In this document: positions 12,501 to 23,406 of the stretch, in pieces
Layout: every line of letters begins with the position of its first letter
Position numbering within the stretch: the first letter of the stretch is position 1
Origin: Bugula neritina
Taxonomy: Eukaryota > Bryozoa > Gymnolaemata > Cheilostomatida > Bugulidae
Reading direction: 5' to 3'
Length of the DNA stretch: 64,000 nucleotides
Assembly (NCBI GenBank): GCA_964035545.1
Contig: OZ037769.1
Span: 4,621,929 to 4,685,928 of the forward strand
Position numbers and translations under genes: made by a program
The notes under the pieces: generated by a model
The model's input: the letters and a program-made list of their open reading frames with translations, nothing else
What the model was told of the DNA's origin: nothing
Database searches by the model: none

Positions 12501-14797
12501 TAAATGACAATGTATTATATGTTGCACTCAACTATGCATAAGCTATACTGTAAAAGAAGGCTTCAACTTAAAATTAAAATACAGAACCGATAACAAAAGC
12601 AGTTACTGTAATAGCCATAGTATATAATATAATATTAGTATAACAGACACAATTTATTGTATAATCTAATATAGTTAAAGCAGCTGCGGTCTAGGGGTTA
12701 GAGCAGTTGCCTAATAAACACGAAGTCATGGGTTCGAGCCCGTCAAAGGCCATTAATGGTGTTAGGAAGAGCATCCAGTCATAATTGCCCCATCTGAAAA
12801 GTCCTTAGTCTGATTTAACAAAAACTTTTCCATCAGGGGTTTCTCACAGAAACGATGATAGTTTTAAAACCGATATAATACATAACTTACAATATAATAA
12901 CATAATAATTGACACAATGTAAAATACTTTATTAAAATAAACACACTATGTGATGCACAATATTGTAATAGTACAGTAGACAACTAAATAAAAACATATT
13001 CTGTCATTTTATGACTTCGGCAAACATTAGAAAATTTGAAATACTACCTATGAAAGGGTTCCAGTAAAGTGCTGTGATATTTTATGAACTGCATGTCACA
13101 ACAGCTAGATTATGGAGCTACCAACACAGAATAATTTTTAATATTTTTAATATTTTTTATTATTTTTTATTATTTTTTAATATGCATTGACTTACTCAGC
13201 TCCGACAGTTTGCAAGAGGTGATGTTAAGTTGGCTGAGATGTAAAGTCACAATCCGAGTAGCGCTCAAGCATTTGAAGAGAATCCTAACACTGCCTTCAT
13301 TTGTGAATGTGCTGGGATCTGAATGATAGATATCTGGCTTTATCTCAATTTCGTAGCCGAGGGGCCTCAACCTAGGGGGAAGCTTCACTTCATATGGCTA
13401 AAATAAAGGAGTTTATAGTGTTATGCTATGTTATATCACACTACTTTGGGCTATATAACTCATGTGGGAACCCTAATAGAAATGCTTTTTGTTAAATCTC
13501 CCTAGGGACTTTTCAAGATGTGGCACAAAAGCAATTATGGCTGGATGCTCTTCCTAACATCAGCAATGGCTTTTACTGGGGTTCGAACCACTGAGATTCT
13601 GTTTATTAAGCTAGTGCTTTAACTCCGACAGCTACTCTCAACTATTTCATACTGTGTATTGAAGTATATTTCCTCAGTAGAACTTTTTAGTTCAGGGTGG
13701 GGTAGTAGAGCAGACTTACTATATCAGTAGTTGAAGGTGAGAAAGTAGCAAAAGAGCTTCTAGTTGTATCAGTAGAGAATGTTGTTGACTTGGTAGTTGT
13801 CTTCTCTGTGGTATGATCTATATCGGAATCACTCTCATTGGTTGTGCAAAATCCACTCTCAATGCCTAGTAAATACAACTTGATGTCAAACAATAAAAAT
13901 ATATTTAAATCATTAGAAAATAAAAATTCTTAACAGTGGTGTATGCTTTGCATTATATTTGAAGGAGAAAGAATTAAAAACAGTCACTGTGGGAATATAC
14001 AACAGAAAGAACGGCTAAATAAACTCAAGCTCTTACACTAACTTATCTTTTAGATATAGTATAATGATATACATATTTGTAAAGCAAATAATATATCGAA
14101 TACTTTGTTAGAACAATTGATACATATTGTATTTTTGCTCACATTTATTTATGCAGTCTTCACTGATTCCACTTTCACCCTTCCCCTCAACTTTCTGCAA
14201 AACAGAGCGACCACACTATGTCAATTAAAATCTAGTAGAACCTATATACATTAATACAAATGTGCAACTGATTTAGATTTTAAGCGTAGCACAATATTGA
14301 GTCAAAAAACATAGTTTCTCAATTCAAGCAGCTGTTGCATCTACTTCTGAACCTTAAAAATTCTCTACAACTTCACAGTCTAATCTATTCACAGACCAGG
14401 CTGATTCAAAGTTGAAGCAGTTTCACATTAATAGTAGCATGATGTCTCAATTTCATACAGTTACAAAACTATTATTACATAAATTTATTAACATAGTAAC
14501 AAGTAATAACTTGGTTTTTACCTCTCCACAGTTTGAGCTGACTGTCCCAGGTTTATTCATACAGTATATACCAAATCCTATGGCAGCAGACGCTGAGACC
14601 ACCATTAAAACCACCAGCACAGCTATTGTACCGTAACTCAGTTTAATTTCTGCCCTCTCTCTATTTTCTCCATTGTCTATTAACTGTACATTATCTTCAA
14701 TAAATTCAGCTTCTGCTGCTCCTTCCCCTTCCAATTCACCACCACCAGCACGGTACTGCACTCTTGACCTTCTACCAAATATTAACAAAGGGTTCGC
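3507..14797 (-). CDS. M1-family aminopeptidase N-like type II membrane protein, probably catalytically inactive
   Basis: Twenty-four exons join in frame to 1,059 codons; the initiator exon upstream of 14797 was not found. Exons: 14522..14797, 14143..14194, 13720..13865, 13196..13397, 12266..12470, 11672..11827, 11048..11162, 10817..10943, 10552..10706, 9825..9938, 9346..9480, 9143..9208, 8603..8776, 8384..8481, 7989..8089, 7619..7746, 7425..7480, 6999..7146, 6258..6343, 5635..5745, 5162..5332, 4580..4720, 4032..4104, 3507..3650. Order of domains (first visible residue = 1): cytosolic acidic tail, membrane anchor about 56-79, Thr/Ser-rich stalk 110-158, M1 N-terminal domain from 159, catalytic domain, ERAP1-C-like domain to the end. 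Zinc ligands H473, H477 and E496 keep the H-x3-H-x18-E spacing. The general base is Gln (HQLAH), GAMEN reads KSIEN, and the catalytic Tyr position reads Val559 (SVEK). The 7425 exon uses a GC donor. Gene identity is near certain; loss of activity is inferred from residues. Confidence 0.93.
5826..6125. repeat. Two tRNA-like SINE heads with a 21-nt poly-G tract between them
   Basis: Two copies of a tRNA-derived head (A-box-like TGTGGTGTAATGCTTGC; B-box-like TTCGAATCC/GTTCGAATCC) start near 5836 and 6068. Both are followed by the same GGGGCAAAAGTTTTATA-type tail. A run of about 21 G residues lies at 5950-5970. The insertion sits in an intron of the M1 gene. Related heads occur at 10303, 17262 and 18706. 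Confidence 0.7.
10303..10378 (+). repeat. tRNA-derived SINE head (best preserved copy)
   Basis: Contains GGGTAATGGTTAGCAC (A box) and GGTTCGAATCCCAG (B box), with partial pairing of the ends. The would-be anticodon stem does not pair, so this is a SINE head rather than a working tRNA gene. It lies in an intron of the M1 gene. Confidence 0.7.
11995..12209. mobile_element. MITE with Tc1/mariner-type ends
   Basis: A 215-bp element bounded by TA on each side, with terminal inverted repeats. The left end reads CAGTGCTCCCTCCATGTTTC; the complement of the right end is CAGTGCTCCCTCCATATTTC. It has no coding capacity and sits in the M1 intron between the exons at 12266 and 11827. TA target duplication and short inverted ends suggest mobilisation by a Tc1/mariner transposase. 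Confidence 0.8.
12676..12862 (+). repeat. tRNA-derived SINE with a conserved body (family 2)
   Basis: The head has GTCTAGGGGTTAGAGCAG (A box) and GGGTTCGAGCCC (B box). The body carries GTTAGGAAGAGCATCCAGTC, then AGTCCTTAGTCTGATTTAA and CCATCAGGGGTTTCTCACAG. The same body recurs at 13488, 49917 and 54182, so it is a dispersed family with a conserved central region. It is intronic in the M1 gene. Confidence 0.8.
13488..13645 (-). repeat. Family 2 SINE, reverse copy
   Basis: The complement of this stretch shows the family head (GGTTCGAACCCCAGT side) and the GTTAGGAAGAGCATCCAG body. It lies in an M1 intron between the mucin-like stalk exon and the first M1-domain exon. Confidence 0.75.
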
Positions 14798-15782
14798 CTG
14801 CAAGACTAACTTAGTTTTCTGAATTAAAGAATTAAGAAAAAGATTTCACCTGTTAAATTTTTAACAGAAAATAATCCTAGCCATACGCTATTTTGTCTGT
14901 AATTACAGTTTAGAACTATATTGCAAGTTAGAATTTGTCTTCTTTTTTTTCAGTAAAATTTCTAGGTGAGGGTAACTTCTTATGATAATTATCAACTTGG
15001 CCCTACTTATTTGCTGAAGTGTATGTATTAATACATTAACACTTTAGTACCTGCTAATCACCTTTATTCCTCAAGTTTCAATCTTATTAAACAATTTACT
15101 GGCCTAAATCTGTAACTGCTATTTTAATAAACAGTCTTATAATACATGGGCAAGCATAAAGCCTTCTATAGCTAAAAACATATCATATTTAGCAGAAAAG
15201 ATTTCATTCAAACAAAAAACTTAAATATATTACAATCATAAATAAAATTGCAAAGCCTATTTAAATATTAGTAAACACAAATTCATCAACACAAATTTAT
15301 AAATACAGGTCTACAAAAAGAAAATTTTTATCATGATTTATTAATTTTAAAAAACTCAAAAAAATGACTCACCTTCTGTTAGTCATAGCTGAATCCCAAA
15401 GCAAATGAGGTACTGAACAGGCAAATAAACTCCTTAAATAATGATAGATAACAGCTTTTCTAAATATTTTCCAAAAGCCTGCTTTATTTAGCTAAAAAGC
15501 ATATTTTACAAAATAAATCTAAAATAGCATTAAAAAGCCAACATATTAGGTAAATATTTCATCAAAGTGTTGTAATATCCCAAATATAAGGTATGGCCAC
15601 TTCCTTGGAAATATTATGTTTTTGGTACTCACTATTTAGTCCTGTATCCACTGCAAGTAATAATATACCATATAGCAAAACAGAATAAAATCATTGTGCA
15701 TAAAATTTAAACATAATCTATGAATAGTTAGATGATATAATATGCTCTAATCTGTGATAGAACAAATTGTACAAATTATTCT
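14798..15782. other. 5' region of the M1 gene, no confident exon
   Basis: The membrane-anchor exon starts at a splice acceptor (TTGCAG) at 14797, and no in-frame ATG precedes the anchor, so a 5' exon must lie to the right. A possible short coding start at 15371..15384 (ATG ACT AAC AGA AG before GTGAGT) has the wrong phase for that acceptor. It may be part of the leader, or the true start may be elsewhere. Confidence 0.5.
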
Positions 15783-15854
15783 TTATATATGTATATATGT
15801 ATATATGTATATAGGTATATATGTATATATGTATATATGTGTATACGTAAATGC

Positions 15855-15913
<59 letters not shown>

Positions 15914-16028
15914 AGTATATGTGTATGTATATAATTATGTATATGTATAAGTATATGTATATGTATATAATTATGTATATGTATAAGTATATGTATATAT
16001 GTATATATGTATATATGTATATATGTAT

Positions 16029-16061
<33 letters not shown>

Positions 16062-16270
16062 TAAGTATGTGTATAAGTATATGTATACGTATATAATTAT
16101 GTATATGTATAAGTATATGTGTATATATGTATATATGTATATATGTATATATGTATATATGTATATATGTATATATGTATATATGTATATATGTATATAT
16201 GTATATATGTATATATGTATATATGTATATATGTATATATGTATATCTAAATATGTATATGTACAATGTA
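15783..16270. repeat. Long (ATGTAT)n-type microsatellite
   Basis: Nearly 490 bp of alternating TATGTA and related hexamers, including phase changes such as GTATAATTATGTATATG. Open frames on both strands are artefacts of the period of six. It separates the leftward M1 gene from the rightward small genes. Confidence 0.95.
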
Positions 16271-16888
16271 TATGTATGCACAATTTTGAGCAGATTCACA
16301 TTTATAAAGATTTGTAAACTCTTTCAAGTTGAACAGATTTATTGAACTATAGTTCAACATTTAAATAAATAAACTGATTTGTTTTTTCAATTGAAACTGT
16401 AAGTATTATGAGATCATGTGGAGATAATTAGGCTTTCCAGTTTTAATGATTCAAAGAATTGCTTCAGCCTATTCTTTCTTTTTTATTTTCTGAGTAAAAC
16501 TCCTTACATATAATAATTTGTTTGCTTCATGTATTGTTTTTACTGCCAACTTCTACAAATGTTGACTCGTAAAATACCTCAAGCAATCTGTGGTTTTTGT
16601 AAAGCATATTAGCTAATAATATTCAGATACTATCAAGAAAAGTTTTGTTTATAAAAACACATAAGATTTTATCTGGGATGTACGATAATTCATCGTTTTA
16701 GTTCCATCACTGCCCGACTGATCACAGTAATTATCCAGTTTACATTTATGCAATAAATCTATAAGATGGCTTAATCTGTTTTTTTAAGGATTAATTTTTA
16801 TTTCCATAAGTTAAAATTCTTTAGTATTTAATTTTTACGGCTATCGTCATATTTATGGCTGTCATTATTAATGAACATTTTGCACTAA

Positions 16889-16909
16889 TAAAACTCTGAC
16901 ACCAGAAGC
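16889..16909 (+). promoter_or_regulatory. Conserved proximal promoter block of small gene 1
   Basis: A TAAAACTCTGACACCAGAAG block lies 64 bp before the ATG. It matches TAAAACACTGGCACCAGAAG, which lies 68 bp before the ATG of the paralogue. Further upstream both genes also have ATTAATG followed by a similar AT-rich stretch. ATAAAAC may serve as a TATA-like element. Confidence 0.5.
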
Positions 16910-16972
16910 TTGTAGCTTCAGTATTCAGCCAGCTGTCAATTGAAAAAGCAGTAAAAGCTTTTTACAGCAATT

Positions 16973-18128
16973 ATGGAGAACGTTGAGATCAATACGAAAG
17001 GCAAACAAAGAAAGTCTAACTCTAAAAGCTGCATACTGATAGTGCTTGCTGTAATACTCCTTGCTCAGACGAGTGTTGGTGTGGGATTGCTGACAACTGG
17101 CAAAGTTAACATCAGCTCAGATGTAGTCTGTGTCAAGCAGCTTTCACCTATAAGTCACATTGAGGTATGTGGTATTCTCAATTATACAATAGTATAGAGA
17201 GAGTGTTTTTAGAGCTGAATAAATGAGTATCTTCGCCATTTGTAGTGTTGAGTTTATCCAGTTTATTGCCCTGTGGTGTAATGGTTCACTCTCCTGCTTG
17301 CAAGCCAGAGGTTTTGGGGCTCGAATCTTAGTAATTTTATAGCATCCATCAATCTTATTGTATTATTGGTGCATAGCTATTAGATGTTTCCGCGTCTATT
17401 TGCTATTTCTGAATTAAATATAATAAAACTTTGTGATAGTTACCATAAAAAGTTGTTTCTTTCAAGTGTATTGCAGTTGACAATTTTATTTCTTAAATAT
17501 TTTGCCCATATATATGCTATCACATGAATATAGCAATATTACATTTTCCTGCCTATTAGTTGGCCTATTATCAATGTAGTTGCTTTTACTTTTCATTGAA
17601 GTTAAGACAATTGATCTCTCCAACAAACTTTGGACAAAGTCAGCTTGCTTACCACTGTGAACCATGCCTTTTAAATAAACAAATTTAATTAGTATTACTC
17701 TGTTTTATAACCTATACAAATATATCATTTGAAGCATGCCTGTATGTTCTATTGTAATAGGTAGTAATTATTTTGGTTGAAAAAAAATGCCAAGTTTTTT
17801 ATTTTTAAATATTTTACTTAATAAAAGCTTAATATTTAAAGAAACTATTACAAAAAATTTTCAAAGAGAGCTCACAGTAGATCTACAACTCTTGCCATTG
17901 TTTTGACTGGGTCAAAAATCTTAAGGAATTGGTATTTGTTGACTGAAATCTGCAAACTCTATTTTGTCAAAGTGTTTTAGACATTTTGTTTTTGTATGTT
18001 ATTAGAAAAGAGCTGCACCAAGAAGACCGATTAATGGTGGTTTACCCACCCTTTCAGATCCCAAGATAGGACGGTGCAGGATAACTCAACTTGTTCTTTG
18101 TGACAACCCTCCACGAATTACTTTATAA
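16973..18128 (+). CDS. Small type II membrane / peptide-precursor-like protein 1
   Basis: Two exons, 16973..17164 and 18006..18128, join in phase 0 to give 104 residues. I recognise no family. Residues 1-18 are polar and basic, about 19-42 form one membrane segment, then comes a short stalk with one Cys (DVVC). The first exon ends in IE and the second starts with KR, a dibasic cleavage-like site. The last 40 residues are basic and Pro-rich (RAAPRRPINGG) and hold a Cys pair spaced by seven residues (CRITQLVLC). The paralogue at 20928 has the same intron position and phase, the same QT-x2-GV-x-LL pattern in the membrane segment, the same three Cys and the same KR. A membrane-tethered peptide released by a furin-like protease is my inference. 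A small accessory subunit is an alternative. Confidence 0.75.
17262..17336 (+). repeat. tRNA-like SINE head in the intron of small gene 1
   Basis: Contains CCCTGTGGTGTAATGGTTCA (A box region), CTGCTTGCAAGCC and a degraded B box (GGGGCTCGAATCTTAG). It belongs to the same family as the copies at 5836 and 10303. Confidence 0.65.
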
Positions 18129-19795
18129 TGTAAACGGCATATGAGCTTGCATGTAGTTGAAGCTAAGTTTTATGTACTTTTTAACCACTAATTATGAATA
18201 TTAGTTGAAATATGCATTTTTGCTACATTTATAATAAACTGACTTTAATTTTTGCACTGCCTTATAAAAAGTACTATACAGCTATAACAATATACAACTT
18301 GCTTTTTGAAAATAAATATTATAAATTGAAAAGTCTCAATAGCATGTCTTCTGCAACTTAAAAATCAAATGTTTTACTTCTTAATTTCTTATTAAAATCA
18401 AGAAAAAAAGGAGTGTTTGGAACAATAAGCAAGCAGTTCATTTGTCCTAAAATCAATCACATACTCTAAATAACTATCAATAGTTTTTATTTAAATAAAT
18501 TTTTAAATTATGTTTCAATGTAAAACCTTATAAACTTTATATACAAAAGTTTGCTATAAAAACACCAGCTTTTTACTTGCTCTTTCAAACTTTTCAAGTA
18601 ATGTCACAAGAAGGTATCTGCTCTAGCAGTCATTAATAAATATCTATGACTAAATAACTCAATCAACTTGAACAACTTGAAATAAGGCAGATGTAAAAAG
18701 AAAATTTACCCCTACCGGGATTCAAACCACAGACATCCAGCTTGCAAGCAAGCGGATACATCATTACACCACAGGGGCTGCTGGGTTAACTCATCACTAC
18801 AGCAGCATGCATGTTTTTAAATGAAAAAAGTAGCCTACACTTTTACATTTTATTGATGGTAAAGTTATATTTATGTTTGACAGAAATTGCATGTGATAGA
18901 AGTTGCACATAACAGTTTGGCGTTGTACGCATAATGGTACATTTGACAAGGAAAGATTGCTCTATCTCTGTTTTAATGTTTAGTATATCTACTGCCAACA
19001 AACATTTTAGTTTTATTCTATCTGGTTATAGTCTAAGCCTTGTTTGCCTTCGCCTCCCTCTATACCTCCCCCCCCTCTGCAGGCACAAGTCAAACCTATT
19101 AGAACACCAAATGCATCACTTGCAGTTATTAAGGGCCATTCAAACCTTGCTTCATCTAAAATATCATCAAAGGGTTTGTGGAAATATTTGATTATATGTG
19201 TAATTTATTAAACTACATATCATAATAATTTAAATATAAACTACATTGTGAGAAAGAGGCCTTTGCACAATCAGTGAGTGCTCCCCCAACGTCTTTTCAT
19301 GGAGGATGTTGTGATCATTCTAAAATTATTATATTAAAACTTTGGTGAGCATCAGTAAACTACATTAAATGATATAGGCAATTATGTTGGTAAATTGTAA
19401 TACAAAAAAATTAATTTAATAAGATAAAAATAAAATGTCAGACGGGAAAATATGGTATAAGTGACTAATATTATACATATGCATGTGGTAGCTCATATAA
19501 TACATATTATGTAACACATTATATGTGTTATGTGATGTGTGTTCTAGTTGTTATGTAATATATAATCAATAGTAATCTCAAAATAATATAAAGACTTGTT
19601 ACTTGCAAAATGAATTAAAGCAAAACACTAAAAATAACTGTCAAATTAAAGTTTAGTCACTATTTTATTATGATCAGCACATTATAATTAGTGTTACTAG
19701 CTTCAAACATTTTGCAAACAAAGATAACAAACACTGATAAGATTTTGGCTTGTTTTGCTTAAATATGTCAAAACAAACGCGCACACAATACACAC

Positions 19796-19796
<1 letters not shown>
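18129..19796. other. Intergenic, with one reverse SINE head
   Basis: AT-rich spacer after small gene 1. A reverse tRNA-like head lies at about 18706..18796 (complement of GGATTCAAACC and CATTACACCACAGGGGC). Nothing else is recognisable. Confidence 0.6.
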
Positions 19797-19841
<45 letters not shown>

Positions 19842-19885
19842 ACACACAACACACACACACACACACACTCGCACTCTCGCACACT

Positions 19886-19930
<45 letters not shown>
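19797..19930. repeat. (CA)n microsatellite
   Basis: Three blocks of CA dinucleotides, separated by AATACACAAC and by TCGCACTCTCGC-type interruptions. The open frames through it are low-complexity artefacts. Confidence 0.95.
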
Positions 19931-19931
<1 letters not shown>

Positions 19932-19986
19932 AACCTTGTTCAAGCACTTTTCAAATCCATTAATGTTCTTTCACATAGAAATAGAG

Positions 19987-20092
19987 ATTCAGAAAGTATA
20001 AAGTGTCTCATGACATGACCCACAAAGGCATGTATGTGACACATACATGCCTTTTGTGGGTCATGTCATGAGACACTTTATACTTTCTGAAT
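19987..20092. repeat. Near-perfect 106-bp hairpin
   Basis: The left arm starts ATTCAGAAAGTATAAAGTG and the right arm ends CACTTTATACTTTCTGAAT. The arms of about 52 nt pair with a single one-base bulge (CACAAAGGC against GCCTTTTGTG) and almost no loop. It lies between the two paralogous small genes. It could be a foldback element or an RNA hairpin. Confidence 0.9.
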
Positions 20093-20840
20093 TTCTGAGC
20101 TTGGTGTGTTTTAGCATAGAATTTGAAAAAACTGCTACTAAAATCATACCACATAACAAATGTAGAACCATTCTGACATTAGAAATGGTAATCTTACCAA
20201 GTACTTTGTTTATCACATTATCAGCTAGCTAAGTGGTGCTACCTGTTCCTTTAGCAAACTAGTGAAAACTGTCAATTATACTGAACTTAGATAAAAAACA
20301 AAAAGTACATAATTTAAGTTGTAAATTGTTTCCAAAACTTCATTTCTTAAATTTGCAAATGTTTATATAATGTAATACTTATCCTTATATATTTTTACAG
20401 CCGTAGACACCTGTTTGTTTTATTATAAGTTTATTTTGCAGAAAAAGATTCTTTCGGTAATATGGTTGTGAGATACATTAAAAGACTATCTATAATATTA
20501 TAATAATTAGTAAGTTTCAACACAGGTGCATGTAAGTTTTATGAGAAATGCACTTTAATTTGACTGATGACTTACTGACTTTATGATTTATTGAAATTCT
20601 TTAAAGCATTATATTCATAATCGCCAGCATAAGCTTGACAAATCTTGATCCTTACTGCATACCACTTTATTTTAATTAATTTTGCTACATTTACTGGAAT
20701 TTCACATCCTGTTAGTCTAAGATTGTTATTAATAATTCATACAAATCAGTATTAATACCTTTTAATAGTTTTTACTTTATAGCAATATTAATAACTTTAT
20801 CTTGTGAATTAATGTTCACTATAATTACCTGCTTTACTCA

Positions 20841-20860
20841 TAAAACACTGGCACCAGAAG
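20841..20860 (+). promoter_or_regulatory. Conserved proximal promoter block of small gene 2
   Basis: TAAAACACTGGCACCAGAAG lies 68 bp before the ATG and differs at two positions from the block upstream of small gene 1. The surrounding spacer is otherwise poorly conserved. Confidence 0.5.
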
Positions 20861-20927
20861 TAGTTTCAATTCAGTTTACTGTAAGTGTTGACGGAACGAG
20901 GCAACGATAAGTGACTGTTGAGACAAG

Positions 20928-21303
20928 ATGACTGATTTCTTGCTGAATAAAGGCCAAAAGATGGTTGATACAAAGAACTTGCTGCTGGCGTTGTTTACCA
21001 TAATGATTGTCGTACAAACCTGCTTCGGAGTGTGGCTGCTAATGACTGATCGACTCAATTTGGATCCAGACGTGACCTGCATAAATAAGTCTTTGGCAGC
21101 CAAACAACTTGAGGTAAGCCGAAATTTTTTCAAGAAATATTTTACCAGCTATCAGTAAAACTTGCTAAATTTCTACTAAAGTTAATTTAGTAGGAGCTAC
21201 ATGTATACATACAGCAGCTAATCTTTTCAAATAAATTTATATCTTATTCTATTTTGTTGTTGTGAAAGCTAATAGTAAAAAATTTAGTTTATAATATGAA
21301 AAT

Positions 21304-21356
<53 letters not shown>

Positions 21357-21380
21357 CACACACACACATATATATATATT

Positions 21381-21434
<54 letters not shown>

Positions 21435-21458
21435 AATATATATATATATGTGTGTGTG

Positions 21459-21517
<59 letters not shown>

Positions 21518-21806
21518 ATAACGCATGCTATGCATTCTCATGTTAATTTATTTAACATATTTTATTTTATATATTGTACGTTTTGCACACTAGTATTATA
21601 TTATGTATATTATATTGTATCTTATACAGTTCTAAAGTTGTTTTATATTATATAAATTCAGTATATTATATACTCTTTCATAATAGAAAAGAAGTGCTAC
21701 TAGAGGGGCAATTGATGAACGTCCTTCCACAGGTGCCAGGCTCTACTGTCGAGTACGTAGCAAACCAATTTGTTACTACTATGAAGTAGACGTCAACCCA
21801 AACTAG
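20928..21806 (+). CDS. Small type II membrane / peptide-precursor-like protein 2
   Basis: Exons 20928..21113 and 21687..21806 join in phase 0 to give 101 residues. The protein aligns with small gene 1 throughout. It has a short polar start, a membrane segment at about 17-39 ([19 protein letters not shown]), a DVTC in the stalk, and an LE then KR at the exon junction. The C-terminal part is basic with CRVRSKPIC, again a Cys-Arg start and seven residues between cysteines, followed by [10 protein letters not shown]. The two genes are head-to-tail in the same direction, about 2.8 kb apart, and share a promoter block, which points to tandem duplication. The C-terminal parts have diverged much more than the anchor apart from the cysteines, as in secreted peptide families. 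Function is unknown. Confidence 0.75.
21308..21515. repeat. Compound (TA)n/(CA)n/(TG)n palindrome
   Basis: (TA)n, ACACAC blocks, a central (TA)n, then GTGTGT blocks and (TA)n run as mirror complements around about 21408. Almost the whole 200 bp can fold on itself. It lies inside the single intron of small gene 2, about 190 bp after the first exon. Confidence 0.9.
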
Positions 21807-23245
21807 CCAGCAAGGTGATGATTTCTTATTATTTTCAACGTTTTTAATTATGCTTTTTTATTTTAATCTCAACACAAACAGTAAGCTTTTTTATTTTCAG
21901 CTTTTGGTATAATAAAAATGGCTATACATTTTAATAATGGAGGATGGCTAAGTTTAACTGATATGAAAAACTATCACTAAATCAGACTTCAACTAACTAT
22001 TTGCAAGAAATGTAAGGTTTTAACATGGAAGTTAGTGCACTGCATTTAATATTCCTTAATAAAAATTTGTTGAAGTTAATGTAGCTGATATCTTTTACCA
22101 TAAAACCTTGTGAATCATCAACGCTAAAAATATATAAAAAAACGATGACATTCACTTGTCAAAAATGTAACATTTTAGCGCATCACTGGAAGATATTAGC
22201 TACAATAATAGTTTTTTAAACTTGTTTTAAAGCTAAAAGCTCTACAAGATTTTAGACTTTATCTGAAGGCAGCCTCGCATTCTATTTAAATAGTTTTATG
22301 TTTAAAAAATTTTTTGAAGATTGAAATTTAAAGTATAGTTCTTGAAATATTTCTGAACAATGACCAGCACATCAACTTTAAGAGATTTTCTGTTGTAAAA
22401 TCATAGAGTTATGTTATGTTATGTTATGCTTTTATTTCTCTTTTAGATTCCACCCTTTCCAACAGCTACTAGATACCAGGCAACAAAAACCAACTTGTGG
22501 TTTAAACAGAAAACAGAGTTTAAAGTTGTATCTTATGAATTTATCTGCAGCTATATCTGCAGCTATATCTGCAGCTATCTGCAGTTAGTTGCAGTTATCT
22601 GCAGTATAGTGACATTGCAGAAAAATATAGATTACGCTGATTTATAACATTAATTGTATTTTGTGTTTTTATAAATAGTATTTGTTTTTTTCCTGCTAAT
22701 TAAGTTGCCATGATATGGTAGATTGGTAAAGATTTTACAAAAATGTTGTTACATTAGTTTGCCTGGCTCACTCAAAAATTTTACTTTGTTCATGTTTTAT
22801 ATCAGATATGACTAATGTTTTCTAGTATAACAATATTTGTATCTGTAATGATTTGAATAAATAACGTGTACTTTTAAATTAAAACTTGAACTGAGAAGTA
22901 CTTGCAACCATAAAAGACAATTTCCTAAATAAAATATTGCTCTCAGACTTATAACCAATATTCAAAAGTAATTAAAACAAAATAAAATAATTAAATTAAT
23001 AACCTGAATATAAATTGATAATAAAATTTTTCAAGTACTATACTTTTGCTGCATAAATTATTATCAGGTTATTTTACCACCACAATTATATTTAGAATGC
23101 ATTATGAAATATAAATAATTAATTAATTCAACTTATTGAAAACAGACTACCATAATCATTTTTCGCACAATTCTAGATAAGGATGTTTAGTATCCAGAAC
23201 AGCATAATGTACATAAATCACAAATGTTAATTTATTGCTATACTA
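21807..23245. other. Intergenic, nothing coding seen
   Basis: AT-rich spacer. The only structure is a short tandem array of ATCTGCAGCTAT-like units at about 22550..22612. Small gene 2's 3' untranslated region presumably lies in the first few hundred bases. Confidence 0.5.
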
Positions 23246-23406
23246 TCAGTGGGTTTCCACTACTTCACACTATTTGAATAGATTTTTCTTTCTATGTAGG
23301 GGGGGGGGACAGTTGCATTGAATGAAACCATAATCATAAGTTAATGCAACCACAAATTCACAGCATCCTTACGAATCTATTCGATGCAATGGAAACGCAG
23401 CGCATA
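23246..23406. mobile_element. Possible MITE with degenerate inverted ends
   Basis: GTTTCCACTACTTC near the left end, with GAATAGATTT inside it, is complemented on the right by AATCTATTCGATGCAATGGAAAC. The arms are imperfect and the centre holds a run of nine G. It is likely a degraded foldback element; the superfamily is unclear. Confidence 0.4.

Noticed and set aside
14453-14803. TTG at 14803 as start of the membrane-anchor segment
   Set aside because: TTG is not an expected start in an animal gene, and the position is directly at a TTGCAG splice acceptor.
15371-15384. Short ATG exon as the start of the M1 protein
   Set aside because: Its donor leaves phase 2, while the membrane-anchor exon acceptor needs phase 0; every nearby alternative acceptor gives a stop.
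15718-16317. Open frames of 160-190 codons on both strands
   Set aside because: They run through an (ATGTAT)n microsatellite whose period of six avoids stops in several frames; composition is only Tyr, Ile, Met, Thr, His and Val.
18934-19191. 85-codon plus-strand frame after small gene 1
   Set aside because: No family motif, no convincing splice sites and low-complexity Leu/His content; probably chance.
19674-20018. Cys/Val-rich and Thr/His-rich open frames
   Set aside because: Translations of a (CA)n tract in different frames and strands.
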